A DNA stretch of 64,000 bases from Streptomyces olindensis. Its GTDB lineage: Bacteria; Actinomycetota; Actinomycetes; Streptomycetales; Streptomycetaceae. Below the pieces are notes generated by a model. That model worked only from the letters and a program-made list of their open reading frames with translations, did no database searches and was not told the origin of the DNA. Numbering within the stretch: position 1 is the first letter of the stretch; every line of letters starts with the position of its first letter. Below are positions 17,002 to 25,527 of the stretch, in pieces. The position numbers and the translations under genes were made by a program. The stretch lies in the NCBI GenBank assembly GCA_000696115.1, contig JJOH01000019.1:579882-643881 (forward strand). The letters are read 5' to 3'.

Positions 17002-17171
17002 CCCACCCACGTCCGCTGCCGCGGCACGCGGTAGCGCCGGTATCGCGCCGTTCGGCTGATGTTCGTGGCGGGACTCATCTCGTGATGTCCCGCCACGATG
17101 CCGAGAACCAGCCGTATGCCGAACGCGCTCCCAGCGACGCCACGCTGATCGCGCCACCGCACCTTCGGCTT

Positions 17172-17460
17172 CAATCCGCGCGTCCAGCAGCTCGCCCTCG
17201 GGCGAGAACAGCCCGGCGGCATACAGTCCGCCGGTCCGGTCGAACACCCGCTGTGCGGCCCGCAGTCGGTCGGGCAGGGCGGCCAGCAGCTCGGCGGTGA
17301 CACGGACCGGAGGCGTGTCGGCGATCGGCCACCGCGCCGTGGTCCGTACGGCGTTCGCCACTTCCTCGGCCCGCCCGGCCCAGACCAGCGTGTCCGGGCG
17401 CGTGCTCGGCGCACCGTCCCGGATCCGCAGCACGCGCCGTCGCTCGGTGACCCGTCCCAT
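17172..17460 (-). pseudogene. fdhD: Remnant of fdhD (formate dehydrogenase accessory sulfurtransferase)
   Basis: [16 protein letters not shown] and STRPDTLV match the FdhD N-terminus. After a gap that removes the central part, including the CGxCG sulfur-carrying cysteines, the frame rejoins FdhD-like sequence ([49 protein letters not shown]) and is lost again after about residue 95. It cannot be functional. It lies 15 bases after sdaA. A formate dehydrogenase-like enzyme is encoded at 49.6-52 kb, and an intact fdhD would be needed elsewhere. Confidence 0.8.
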
Positions 17461-17475
17461 GCTCCGTCCGTCTCC

Positions 17476-18858
17476 TCAGCACTCGATGACGTTGACGGCC
17501 AGGCCGCCGCGGGCGGTCTCCTTGTACTTGACCTTCATGTCGGCGCCGGTCTCCTTCATCGTCTTGATGACCTTGTCGAGGGAGACGTGGTGGCGGCCGT
17601 CGCCGCGCAGCGCCATCCGGGCGGCGGTGACGGCCTTGACCGCGGCCATGCCGTTGCGTTCGATGCAGGGGATCTGGACGAGGCCGCCGACCGGGTCGCA
17701 GGTCAGGCCGAGGTTGTGTTCCATGCCGATCTCCGCGGCGTTCTCCACCTGTTCGGGGCTGCCGCCGAGGACCTCGGCGAGACCGCCGGCGGCCATCGAG
17801 CAGGCGGAGCCGACCTCGCCCTGGCAGCCGACCTCGGCGCCGGAGATGGACGCGTTCTCCTTGAAGAGCATGCCGATGGCGCCGGCCGCGAGCAGGAAGC
17901 GGACGATGCCGTCCTCGTCGGCGCCGGGCACGAAGTCGAGGTAGTAGCGCAGCACGGCCGGGATGATGCCCGCCGCGCCGTTCGTCGGCGCGGTGACGAC
18001 CCGGCCGCCGGCGGCGTTCTCCTCGTTCACCGCCATCGCGTAGAGGGTCACCCACTCCAGCGCGCGGACCGCCGCGTTGCCCTCGCTGCGCAGTGCCCGG
18101 GCCGCCGCCGCGGCCCGCCGACGGACCTTCAGGCCGCCGGGGAGGATGCCCTCACGGCCCAGTCCGCGCGCGACACAGGCCTCCATGGCCCGCCAGATCT
18201 CCAGCAGGCCCGCGCGGATCTCGTCCTCGGTGCGCCAGGCCTTCTCGTTCTCCAGCATCAACGCGGAGATCGACAGACCGGTCTCCTTCGTCAGGCACAG
18301 GAGTTCGTCGCCGGTGCGGAATGCGTGGGGCAGCACCGTGGCGTCGGGGGTGACGCGGTCCGCGCCGACCGCGTCCTCGTCGACGACGAAGCCGCCCCCC
18401 ACCGAGTAGTACGTCTTCTCCAGCAGCGGCACCCCGTCGGCGTCGTACGCGAAAAGGATCATGCCGTTGGCGTGGTACGGCAGCGAGCGCCGACGGTGCA
18501 GGACCAGCTGGGTCGAGGCGTCGAAGCCGATCTCGTGGGCCGGGCCGATCTCGGCGCCGAGGAGCCGGATGCGTCCGGTGCCGCGGATCCGGTCGACGTC
18601 CAGGTCGGCCCGGGCGACGTCGACCGTGTGCGGTTCGTTGCCCTCCAGCCCGAGCAGCACCGCCTTCGGGGTGCCGTGACCGTGGCCGGTGGCACCGAGG
18701 GAGCCGAACAGCTCCGCCCGGACCGCGGCGGTCTGGGCAAGCAGCCCGTCCTGCTTCAGCCGGGCGACGAACATCCCGGCGGCCCGCATCGGGCCGACGG
18801 TGTGCGAACTGGACGGACCGATGCCTATGGAGAACAGGTCGAAGACGCTGATTGCCAC
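17476..18858 (-). CDS. sdaA: L-serine ammonia-lyase (L-serine dehydratase), iron-sulfur type
   Basis: 460 residues, the single-chain alpha-beta form. The N-terminal beta domain starts [20 protein letters not shown]; the alpha domain has [12 protein letters not shown] and the cluster cysteines in [13 protein letters not shown] and [14 protein letters not shown]. It converts L-serine to pyruvate and ammonia. GTG at 18858 has GGAG 6 bases upstream. It is third in the ferredoxin reductase - glyA - sdaA operon, so glycine from sarcosine would be turned into serine by GlyA and then to pyruvate here. Confidence 0.95.
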   Translation of the reverse strand: MAISVFDLFSIGIGPSSSHTVGPMRAAGMFVARLKQDGLLAQTAAVRAELFGSLGATGHGHGTPKAVLLGLEGNEPHTVDVARADLDVDRIRGTGRIRLLGAEIGPAHEIGFDASTQLVLHRRRSLPYHANGMILFAYDADGVPLLEKTYYSVGGGFVVDEDAVGADRVTPDATVLPHAFRTGDELLCLTKETGLSISALMLENEKAWRTEDEIRAGLLEIWRAMEACVARGLGREGILPGGLKVRRRAAAAARALRSEGNAAVRALEWVTLYAMAVNEENAAGGRVVTAPTNGAAGIIPAVLRYYLDFVPGADEDGIVRFLLAAGAIGMLFKENASISGAEVGCQGEVGSACSMAAGGLAEVLGGSPEQVENAAEIGMEHNLGLTCDPVGGLVQIPCIERNGMAAVKAVTAARMALRGDGRHHVSLDKVIKTMKETGADMKVKYKETARGGLAVNVIEC

Positions 18859-18926
18859 GCCACACTCCGTGGGATCGGCAGGGGCGTGACGCGCTGTCAC
18901 GGCACGCCCCTGCGGGAGGTTGTCGC

Positions 18927-20186
18927 CTACAGGCCGGGGTACAGCGGGTGCTCGTCGGCCAGGGCCTGCACCCTGGCCTTGAGGGCCTGTGCGTCGTACG
19001 ACGGCTTGAGCGCCTCGGCGATGACGCCGGCGACCTCGGCGAAGTCCGCCGCCGTGAAGCCCCGGGTGGCCAGGGCCGGGGTGCCGATGCGCAGGCCGGA
19101 GGTGACCATCGGGGGGCGCGGGTCGTCGGGGACGGCGTTGCGGTTGACCGTGATGCCGACCTCGTGGAGGCGGTCCTCGGCCTGCTGTCCGTCCAGCTCG
19201 GACGCGCGCAGGTCGACCAGGATCAGGTGGACGTCGGTGCCGCCGGACAGCACGTTCACCCCGGCTGCCCGTACATCGGGCGCGGTCAGCCGCTCGGCGA
19301 GGATCTTCGCGCCCTCGACCGTACGGCGCTGACGCTCCTTGAACTCCTCGCTCGCGGCGACCTTGAAGGAGACCGCCTTGGCCGCGATCACGTGCTCCAG
19401 GGGGCCGCCCTGGAACCCCGGGAAGACCGAGGAGTTCAGCTTCTTCGCGAAGTCCCGCTTCGCCAGGATGATGCCGCCGCGCGGCCCGCCCAGGGTCTTG
19501 TGCGTCGTGGACGTCACCACGTCCGCGTACTCCACCGGGTTCGGGTGCAGCCCCGCCGCGACCAGACCCGCGAAGTGCGCCATGTCCACCCACAGGTACG
19601 CCCCGACCTCGTCGGCGATCCGCCGGAACTCCGCGAAGTCCAGCTGCCGCGGGTACGCCGACCACCCGGCGATGATCACCTTCGGCCGGTGCTCCTTCGC
19701 GAGCCGCTCCAGCTCCGCCATGTCGACCAGGCCGGTCGCGGCGTCCACGTGGTACGGGACCACGTCGAACTGCTTGCCCGAGAAGTTGATCTTCATGCCG
19801 TGGGTGAGGTGACCTCCGTGGGCCAGGTCCAGGCCCAGGACGGTGTCGCCGGGCCGGGCCAGGGCGAACAGAGCCGCCTGGTTGGCCGAGGCGCCGGAGT
19901 GGGGCTGGACGTTGGCGTACTCGGCCCCGAACAGCTCCTTGACCCGGTCGATGGCGATCTGCTCGGTGACGTCGACGTGCTCGCAGCCGCCGTAGTAGCG
20001 GCGTCCCGGGTAGCCCTCGGCGTACTTGTTGGTCAGCACCGAGCCCTGCGCCTGAAGCACCGCGACGGGCGCGAAGTTCTCCGAGGCGATCATCTCCAGG
20101 GTCGACTGCTGGCGCTCCAGCTCGGCGTCGACCGCGGCGGCCACCTCCGGGTCGAGCTCGTGCAGGGGCTGGTCGAACAGGGTCAT
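18927..20186 (-). CDS. glyA: Serine hydroxymethyltransferase
   Basis: 419 residues, typical SHMT length. The PLP lysine is in [12 protein letters not shown] (about residue 230); [15 protein letters not shown] and [14 protein letters not shown] are family signatures. It interconverts glycine plus 5,10-methylene-THF with serine. ATG at 20186 follows GGAG by 8 bases. Its position between a catabolic reductase and sdaA under the TTGCG operator suggests a dedicated catabolic copy that consumes sarcosine-derived glycine and methylene-THF. An additional housekeeping glyA elsewhere is likely. Confidence 0.96.
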   Translation of the reverse strand: MTLFDQPLHELDPEVAAAVDAELERQQSTLEMIASENFAPVAVLQAQGSVLTNKYAEGYPGRRYYGGCEHVDVTEQIAIDRVKELFGAEYANVQPHSGASANQAALFALARPGDTVLGLDLAHGGHLTHGMKINFSGKQFDVVPYHVDAATGLVDMAELERLAKEHRPKVIIAGWSAYPRQLDFAEFRRIADEVGAYLWVDMAHFAGLVAAGLHPNPVEYADVVTSTTHKTLGGPRGGIILAKRDFAKKLNSSVFPGFQGGPLEHVIAAKAVSFKVAASEEFKERQRRTVEGAKILAERLTAPDVRAAGVNVLSGGTDVHLILVDLRASELDGQQAEDRLHEVGITVNRNAVPDDPRPPMVTSGLRIGTPALATRGFTAADFAEVAGVIAEALKPSYDAQALKARVQALADEHPLYPGL

Positions 20187-20235
20187 CGGCGGTCTCCTTG
20201 CGTGTGGGCGCGGTGGGCGGCGCGGGCACCGGCGG

Positions 20236-21417
20236 TCAGCACACGACGGCCGGGGCGGCGGGGACGAGGGTGCGGCGGAGGCGGTTGAAGAACTTCGGCT
20301 GGTTCAGGGAGAGGACGGCGACGGGAGTGCCCTCGTACCGGTAGACGGCCGTGAAGGTGCGGCTGTCGATGTCGCCCTCGACGACCTCGGGTTCGGCACC
20401 CGGGGTGACGTGTCCGGCGAACTGGATCCGCACCCGGTACTGGTCGGACCAGAAGTACGGAGGCGTGAGCGGGGCCTCGGCCGGCACACCGGTCAGCAGC
20501 GTGCGGGCGGCGGTCTTCGCCTGCTCGGTGGCGTTGCTCCAGTGCTCGACGCGGGCGTGCAGTCCGGTGAACGGGTCGGGGCAGCGGGCGACGTCACCGA
20601 CGGCGACCACGCCCGGTACGCCGGTCGCGCAGCCGGCGTCGCACACGACGCCGTCGTCCACGCGCACACCGGAGCCGACGAGCCAGTCGGTGTTGGGCCG
20701 CACGCCCACGCCGGCCACGACGATGTCGGCGGGCAGCACCCGCCCGTCCGTCAGCCGTACGCCCGTGACCCGGCTCTCGCCGATCAGTTCCGCCACGCCG
20801 GTTCCGCACAGCAGCCGGACCCCGTGGTCGCCGTGGAGCGAGGAGACCACCAGCCCCATCTCGCGCCCGAGCTGACGCTCCAGGGGGACGGGGAGCGCCT
20901 CGACGACGGTGACGTGGAGTCCGAGCCGGTGCGCGGTGGCGGCCACCTCGGCACCGATGAACCCCGCGCCGATCACGACGACCCTGGGCAGGCCGTCCAG
21001 CAACTCGGCACGCAGGGCCCGGGCGTCGTCCAGAGTGCGCAGGGTGTGGACACCGGCCTTCCCGTCCGCGCCGGGGAGCGTACGGGGGCTCGCGCCGGTC
21101 GCCACGACGACGCCCTCGGTGCGCACGTGCCGCCCGCCGGCCAGGGTGACGGTGCGGGCGACGGGATCGAGCCCTACCGCACGCTCGCCGAGCAGCCACT
21201 GCGCGTCCAGGATCTCGAACTCGTCCGCGTCGCCGAGCGCGAGCGCCTCGGCATCGACGTCTCCCGTGAGGAAGTCCTTGGACAACGGCGGGCGGTCGTA
21301 GGGAGCGTGGCGCTCCTCCCCCACGACGACGATCTCGCCGTCGTAGCCCTCTGCGCGCAGCGCGCGGACGGTGCTCAGGCCCGCCAGCGACGCTCCGACG
21401 ACGGTGATGCTCCTCAT
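20236..21417 (-). CDS. FAD/NAD(P)-dependent ferredoxin reductase-like oxidoreductase, copy 1
   Basis: 393 residues. N-terminal FAD motif [19 protein letters not shown] motif [13 protein letters not shown] near residue 150, and VAVGDVA near residue 270, as in reductases of Rieske oxygenases. ATG at 21417 is chosen for AGGAG 5 bases upstream; the open frame continues to 21471 without a ribosome site. It closely resembles copy 2 at 44037-45200, which sits with the Rieske ferredoxin. It heads the glyA-sdaA operon but has no ferredoxin gene beside it, so it may act as a second reductase for the demethylase. Confidence 0.88.
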   Translation of the reverse strand: MRSITVVGASLAGLSTVRALRAEGYDGEIVVVGEERHAPYDRPPLSKDFLTGDVDAEALALGDADEFEILDAQWLLGERAVGLDPVARTVTLAGGRHVRTEGVVVATGASPRTLPGADGKAGVHTLRTLDDARALRAELLDGLPRVVVIGAGFIGAEVAATAHRLGLHVTVVEALPVPLERQLGREMGLVVSSLHGDHGVRLLCGTGVAELIGESRVTGVRLTDGRVLPADIVVAGVGVRPNTDWLVGSGVRVDDGVVCDAGCATGVPGVVAVGDVARCPDPFTGLHARVEHWSNATEQAKTAARTLLTGVPAEAPLTPPYFWSDQYRVRIQFAGHVTPGAEPEVVEGDIDSRTFTAVYRYEGTPVAVLSLNQPKFFNRLRRTLVPAAPAVVC

Positions 21418-21451
21418 GCCGGCTCCTGACGGGAGGGTGTCTCGCGGATGT

Positions 21452-21515
21452 CTCGCATAACACAACGACATTCGCTATACGCAACATGCTTTCGGCGCGG
21501 CACAGGTGTTGTCAA
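21452..21515 (-). promoter_or_regulatory. Promoter and operators of reductase 1-glyA-sdaA operon
   Basis: Minus strand: TTGACA (21515-21510), then two inverted-repeat-like sites, TTGCGTATAGCGAA (21484-21471) and TTGTGTTATGCGAG (21465-21452). The whole promoter overlaps the 3' coding end of the upstream mycothiol dehydrogenase, whose TAG stop lies inside the first site. Confidence 0.75.
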
Positions 21516-22626
21516 GGGAGGTGCCGCAGACGCGTGCGCGGCGCGGGATGACCACCGAGCGCAGGACGTCCCCGTGGCGCATCCTGGTGAACGCGGCCTC
21601 CACGCCGTCCAGGGCGATCGTCTCGGTGACGAAGTCGCCCAGGGCGAAGCGGCCTTGGAGGTAGAGGTCGATCAGGGCGGGGAAGTCCCGGGCGGGCAGA
21701 CAGTCGCCGTACCAGGAGGGCTTCAGAGCCCCGCCGCGGCCGAACACGTCCAGCAGGGGCAGGTCGAGGGTCGGTTCCGGGGCGGGGACGCCGACCAGGA
21801 CGGCGGTGCCGGCCAGGTCCCGGGCGTAGAAGGCCTGCCGGAAGGTCTCGGGGCGACCGACCGCGTCCACGACGACATCGGCGCCGAAACCGCCGGTGAG
21901 CGCGCGGATCGCCTCGACGGCGTCGGTGCGCGAGGAGTCGACGGTGTCGGTGGCGCCGAACCGTTCGGCCAGCTTCAGCTTCCGCTCGTCGACGTCCACG
22001 GCGATGATCCGGCTCGCACCGGCCACCTTGGAGCCCGCGACAGCGGCCATGCCGACGCCGCCGCACCCGATCACCGCGACCGAGTCGCCGCGGCCCACAC
22101 CGCCGGTGTTGACCGCGGCTCCGAACCCGGCCATCACCCCGCAGCCGAGCAGCCCGGCCGCGGCGGGCGCGGCGGCAGGGTCGACCTTGGTGCACTGGCC
22201 CGCGGCGACCAGGGTCTTCTCGGCGAAGGCACCGATGCCGAGGGCCGGGGACAGCCGGGTTCCGTCGGCCAGGGTCATCGGCCGGGCGGCGTTGCGGGTG
22301 GCGAAGCAGTACCACGGCTTGCCCCTGCCGCAGGCCCGGCAAGAGCCGCAGACGGCACGCCGGTTGAGGACGACGAAGTCGCCGGGTGACACGTCCGTGA
22401 CGCCCTCACCGACCGACTCGACGACACCGGCCGCCTCATGGCCGAGCAGGAACGGGAACTCGTCGCCGATCCCGCCCTCCCGGTAGCGCAGGTCGGTGGG
22501 GCAGACACCGCAGGCCCGTACCCGCACCAGCGCCTCACCGGGGCCGGGGTCCGGCACCAGGACGGTCTCGACCGAGACCGGTGCGCCCGCCTTCCGGGCG
22601 ACGACGGCGCGTACCTCGTGTGTCAC
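21475..22626 (-). CDS. mscR: S-(hydroxymethyl)mycothiol dehydrogenase-like zinc alcohol dehydrogenase, copy 1
   Basis: 383 residues. Catalytic-zinc ligands are in [15 protein letters not shown] and GHEAAG; structural-zinc cysteines in [15 protein letters not shown]; the Rossmann motif is [11 protein letters not shown]. MscR oxidises the formaldehyde-mycothiol adduct. Proline replaces the usual histidine after the second cysteine (CGVCPTD versus CGVCHTD in copy 2). The C-terminus carries about 20 extra residues beyond the copy 2 end because the frame runs through the next promoter. GTG at 22626 has GAGGAG 7 bases upstream. Formaldehyde from demethylation is the likely substrate source. Confidence 0.9.
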   Translation of the reverse strand: MTHEVRAVVARKAGAPVSVETVLVPDPGPGEALVRVRACGVCPTDLRYREGGIGDEFPFLLGHEAAGVVESVGEGVTDVSPGDFVVLNRRAVCGSCRACGRGKPWYCFATRNAARPMTLADGTRLSPALGIGAFAEKTLVAAGQCTKVDPAAAPAAAGLLGCGVMAGFGAAVNTGGVGRGDSVAVIGCGGVGMAAVAGSKVAGASRIIAVDVDERKLKLAERFGATDTVDSSRTDAVEAIRALTGGFGADVVVDAVGRPETFRQAFYARDLAGTAVLVGVPAPEPTLDLPLLDVFGRGGALKPSWYGDCLPARDFPALIDLYLQGRFALGDFVTETIALDGVEAAFTRMRHGDVLRSVVIPRRARVCGTSLDNTCAAPKACCV

Positions 22627-22687
22627 GGTCGATCTCCTCGTCGATGTCCAGCCGGATGTGATCTTGAGCGATCGAGGGGAACCTTCG

Positions 22688-22761
22688 TTGCGTATAGCGC
22701 AACATTGTTCGCTATGGGCGACAACCGCCCAAACTGTCTCCCCGCGGACACGCACTGTCAA
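22688..22761 (-). promoter_or_regulatory. Promoter and operators of mscR copy 1
   Basis: Minus strand TTGACA (22761-22756) followed by a degenerate site (22724-22708) and a near-perfect TTGCGCTATACGCAA (22702-22688, reading the minus strand). Same layout as the other promoters of the choline/betaine genes. Confidence 0.75.
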
Positions 22762-22824
22762 GGGGCGGCCGGAGCGAAGTCGCGCACCTCGCGAGCGCCC
22801 GGGCCACTTCCACCGCCCGACCTC

Positions 22825-22889
22825 TTGACCGTCCGGTCACCCCCATTCGATGATGTTGCGCATAGCTCACCGCGTTGCGCCATCCGCAC
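22825..22889 (+). promoter_or_regulatory. Promoter and operators of purU
   Basis: TTGACC (22825-22830), 18 bases, GATGAT (22849-22854), then TTGCGCATAGCTCAC (22856-22870) and TTGCGCCATCCGCAC (22875-22889). The purU ATG lies 21 bases after the second site. Confidence 0.7.
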
Positions 22890-22909
22890 CACCGACATCG
22901 GAGGAAGGC

Positions 22910-23782
22910 ATGTCTCCTCGACCGCAGCCCGGCCGTGAGTTCATCCTCACCCTTTCCTGTCCCGACCAGGCCGGCCTCGTCCACGCCGTGACCTCCTTCC
23001 TCGTGAGCCATTCCGGCAACATCCTGGAGAGCCAGCAGTTCGACGACCGCCTGCACGACCGCTTCTTCATGCGGGTGCACTTCGACGTCTCGGAGTCCGG
23101 CATCTCCCTGGAGGACCTGCGCACCGGCTTCGGCCCGGTCGGCCAGGCGTACGGCATCACCTGGCAGCTGCGCGACGCGTCGATCCCGACGCGCACACTG
23201 ATCATGGTGTCGAAGTTCGGCCACTGCCTGAACGACCTGCTGTTCCGCAGGTCCACGGGCGCCCTCGACATCGAGATCCCGGCGATCGTCTCCAACCACC
23301 GCGACTTCGAGGCGCTGGCGCGGAGTTACGGCATCCCCTTCCACCACATCCCGGTGACCAAGGAGAACAAGGCGCAGGCCGAGGCGCGGCTGCTGGAGCT
23401 GGTGCGTGAGCTCGACATCGACCTGGTGGTGCTGGCCCGCTACATGCAGATCCTCTCCGACGACCTGTGCAAGCAGCTCGACGGCAAGGCCATCAACATC
23501 CACCACTCGTTCCTGCCGAGCTTCAAGGGAGCCCGGCCGTACGTCCAGGCGCACGAGCGCGGCGTGAAGCTCGTCGGCGCCACGGCGCACTACGTCACGC
23601 CCGACCTCGACGAGGGCCCGATCATCGAGCAGGACGTCGTCCGTGTGGACCACTCCCGCACCCCCGACGAGTTGGTCACCATCGGCCGCGACGTCGAGGC
23701 CCAGGTACTCGCCCGCGCCGTCGAATGGCACAGTCGGAGCCGGGTGCTGGTGAACGGACACTGCACCGTGGTCTTCCGCTGA
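22910..23782 (+). CDS. purU: Formyltetrahydrofolate deformylase
   Basis: 290 residues. An N-terminal ACT domain (FILTLSCPDQAGLVHAVTSF) is followed by a formyltransferase-type hydrolase domain with HHSFLPSFKGARPY and VGATAHYVTPDLDEGPIIEQ, the catalytic Asn/His/Asp region. It hydrolyses 10-formyl-THF to THF and formate. ATG at 22910 follows GGAGG; the longer frame would start inside the operator. The gene shares the regulon operator, so it probably drains one-carbon units produced by dimethylglycine and sarcosine oxidation (through FolD) to formate. Confidence 0.95.
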   Translation: MSPRPQPGREFILTLSCPDQAGLVHAVTSFLVSHSGNILESQQFDDRLHDRFFMRVHFDVSESGISLEDLRTGFGPVGQAYGITWQLRDASIPTRTLIMVSKFGHCLNDLLFRRSTGALDIEIPAIVSNHRDFEALARSYGIPFHHIPVTKENKAQAEARLLELVRELDIDLVVLARYMQILSDDLCKQLDGKAINIHHSFLPSFKGARPYVQAHERGVKLVGATAHYVTPDLDEGPIIEQDVVRVDHSRTPDELVTIGRDVEAQVLARAVEWHSRSRVLVNGHCTVVFR

Positions 23783-23867
23783 CGCGACGGGCCGTGCGAC
23801 CATGCGGGCGGCCGAGAACCGCCCGTTCCACCCCGCCGTCCGGGGCTCGTGGGGCCGGTGCGGCCTC

Positions 23868-23912
23868 TTGAAGATCCGGGGATACCCCTGCCTATAGTTG
23901 CGTTATGAGCAA
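23868..23912 (+). promoter_or_regulatory. Promoter/operator of iclR copy 1, overlapping the start codon
   Basis: TTGAAG (23868-23873), 19 bases, TATAGT (23893-23898). Transcription would begin about 23905, the A of the ATG, implying a leaderless mRNA. TTGCGTTATGAGCAA (23898-23912) spans the last -10 base and the first codons, so regulator binding would block its own gene. Confidence 0.7.
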
Positions 23913-24702
23913 CTACACCGCAGATGGCGAAACAGCAGGTCCCGCGGTGAGTGGGGTGCAGTCCGTCGACCGGGCCGTCAGCGTCCTGGAGATCCTCGCC
24001 CAACGCGGCGAGGCGGGCGTCAGCGAAGTGGCCGCCGAGATCGATGTCCACAAGTCGACCGCGTTCCGCCTGCTCGGGGCTCTGGAGGCACGCGGCCTGG
24101 TCGAACAGACGGCGGAGCGGGGCAAGTACCGTCTGGGTTTCGGCATCGTCCGCCTGGCCGGCGCGGTCACCGGCCGCCTCGACATCACCCAGCAGGGCCG
24201 GCCCGTGTGCGAGCGGCTCAGCGAGGAGATCGGCGAGACCGTCAACATCGCCGTCCTGCAGGAGCACTTCGCCGTCAGCCTGTGTCAGGTACGCGGCCCG
24301 GGAGCCGTCGGCACCCACAACTGGGTCGGCCAGCTCACCCCGGTCCACGCCACGTCGAGCGGCAAGATCCTGCTGGCCCACCTGCCGGCGGACGAGCGCG
24401 CCGGCGTGCTCGCGGAGTCCGGGATGCGCAAGCTCACGCCGCACACCCTGACGGCCAGGACGAAGCTGGAGAAGAACCTCGCCGAGGCGCGGGAGCGCGG
24501 ATACGCGTGGACGCTGGAGGAGTTGGAGATCGGTCTGCACGCCATGGCGGCCCCGATCCGCTCCCGTGACGGCGAGGTCATCGCCGCGCTCAGCGCCTCC
24601 GGCCCCGCGTACCGCTTCACCGAGGAACGCATGCACGAGCTGGCACCCGAGCTGATCGGCGGCGCGCAGGAGATCAGCCACCGGATGGGCCATCCGGGCT
24701 GA
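23905..24702 (+). CDS. IclR family transcriptional regulator, copy 1
   Basis: 265 residues. The winged HTH (about residues 25-80) includes [20 protein letters not shown]; the effector domain has the IclR C-terminal signature region with [14 protein letters not shown] and [16 protein letters not shown]. It is about 80 percent identical to copy 2 at 42044-42841. It follows purU on the plus strand, is probably leaderless and has an operator over its start. I infer that it and copy 2 control the TTGCG-N5-CGCAA promoters of this region; whether as repressor or activator is unknown. Confidence 0.92.
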   Translation: MSNYTADGETAGPAVSGVQSVDRAVSVLEILAQRGEAGVSEVAAEIDVHKSTAFRLLGALEARGLVEQTAERGKYRLGFGIVRLAGAVTGRLDITQQGRPVCERLSEEIGETVNIAVLQEHFAVSLCQVRGPGAVGTHNWVGQLTPVHATSSGKILLAHLPADERAGVLAESGMRKLTPHTLTARTKLEKNLAEARERGYAWTLEELEIGLHAMAAPIRSRDGEVIAALSASGPAYRFTEERMHELAPELIGGAQEISHRMGHPG

Positions 24703-24854
24703 CACCCCTCAGCGGCACCAGGCCCGGCGGCGTTTCAGCGCACGCGGCTCAGCGACGACCGTGCCGGCGCACGAGCAGGCACCAGGCGCCCTGTGCCGCG
24801 GCGAGGACGGACCCAGCGGTCGTCCGGGCCGCGCAGTCCGTGCGGGTGAACAGG

Positions 24855-24881
24855 GTGGGAGCCCCTCGACGGGGCTCCCAC
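24855..24881. terminator. Bidirectional hairpin between iclR copy 1 and soxG
   Basis: GTGGGAGCCCC-(5)-GGGGCTCCCAC is a perfect 11-bp stem with a 5-base loop, midway between convergent genes. It lacks a U tract, as is common in Streptomyces. Confidence 0.7.
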
Positions 24882-24924
24882 GGGGCGGACGGGCGAACCC
24901 GTCCACGGCCCCCGACGTATGGCG

Positions 24925-25527
24925 TCAGACGTATTCCGTCGCCGCGTCGAGCAGCCAGTCCGCCAGGTAGCCGGCGAACGTCGAGCGCACCAGGACCCAG
25001 AACCCGGCCCTCGGATCGTCGCGGGCGACCAGGACGACCTGCGTGCGGCCAAGGGTCGTCTGGGCGCAGCGTCCGGGCCCGAAGGCCCGCGGGTGCAGGT
25101 CCAGCGGACAGCCGTGGGCCAGCAGGTCGCGGGCGCGGGGGCCCGTGACCAGGAGTGTGGTGCGCTGCGCGGAGACGTCGATCACGGAGACGAACTCGTC
25201 GCCCGCGGCCTCACGGATCCGGCCCTCGAGGTCCCGCTCGGTCCCCGGCGGTCCCACCAGCAGCCACTCGTCCGGGCCGAGCCACAGCGCGGTCAACTCC
25301 CCGGCGCGCACGGTGGTGTTCGGCTGGAGGGGCAGTTGGAGGTCCAGTGCGAGCCCGACGGCGGCCGCCGCCGCTCCCTTGGCGTCGAGGCGCAGGTTGA
25401 TCTGGGTCAGGAAGGGGAGTTCGGCCAGCCGGATCGCGCCCCCGGACGCACGTGTCGCGGTGGCGAGGCGGTCCGCGGCCTGCGACAGCGGGCTGCGGAG
25501 CGGGGCGGTCAGGGCGTTGTCAGCCAT
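24925..25527 (-). CDS. soxG: Sarcosine oxidase, gamma subunit
   Basis: 200 residues, matching the heterotetrameric enzyme's gamma subunit, which resembles a GcvT half-domain without catalysis. Typical features are LWLGPDEWLLVGPPG, VIDVSAQRTTLLVTGP and LLAHGCPLDLHPRAFGPG. The ATG overlaps the soxA stop by 8 bases, as in other soxBDAG operons. It stabilises the complex that oxidises sarcosine to glycine. It is last in the operon starting with the dimethylglycine enzyme. Confidence 0.93.
   Translation of the reverse strand: MADNALTAPLRSPLSQAADRLATATRASGGAIRLAELPFLTQINLRLDAKGAAAAAVGLALDLQLPLQPNTTVRAGELTALWLGPDEWLLVGPPGTERDLEGRIREAAGDEFVSVIDVSAQRTTLLVTGPRARDLLAHGCPLDLHPRAFGPGRCAQTTLGRTQVVLVARDDPRAGFWVLVRSTFAGYLADWLLDAATEYV

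Noticed and set aside
20187-20235. Glycine riboswitch before glyA
   Set aside because: Only 49 bases separate reductase 1 from glyA, and no aptamer-like structure is visible; the TTGCG operators upstream of reductase 1 explain regulation better.
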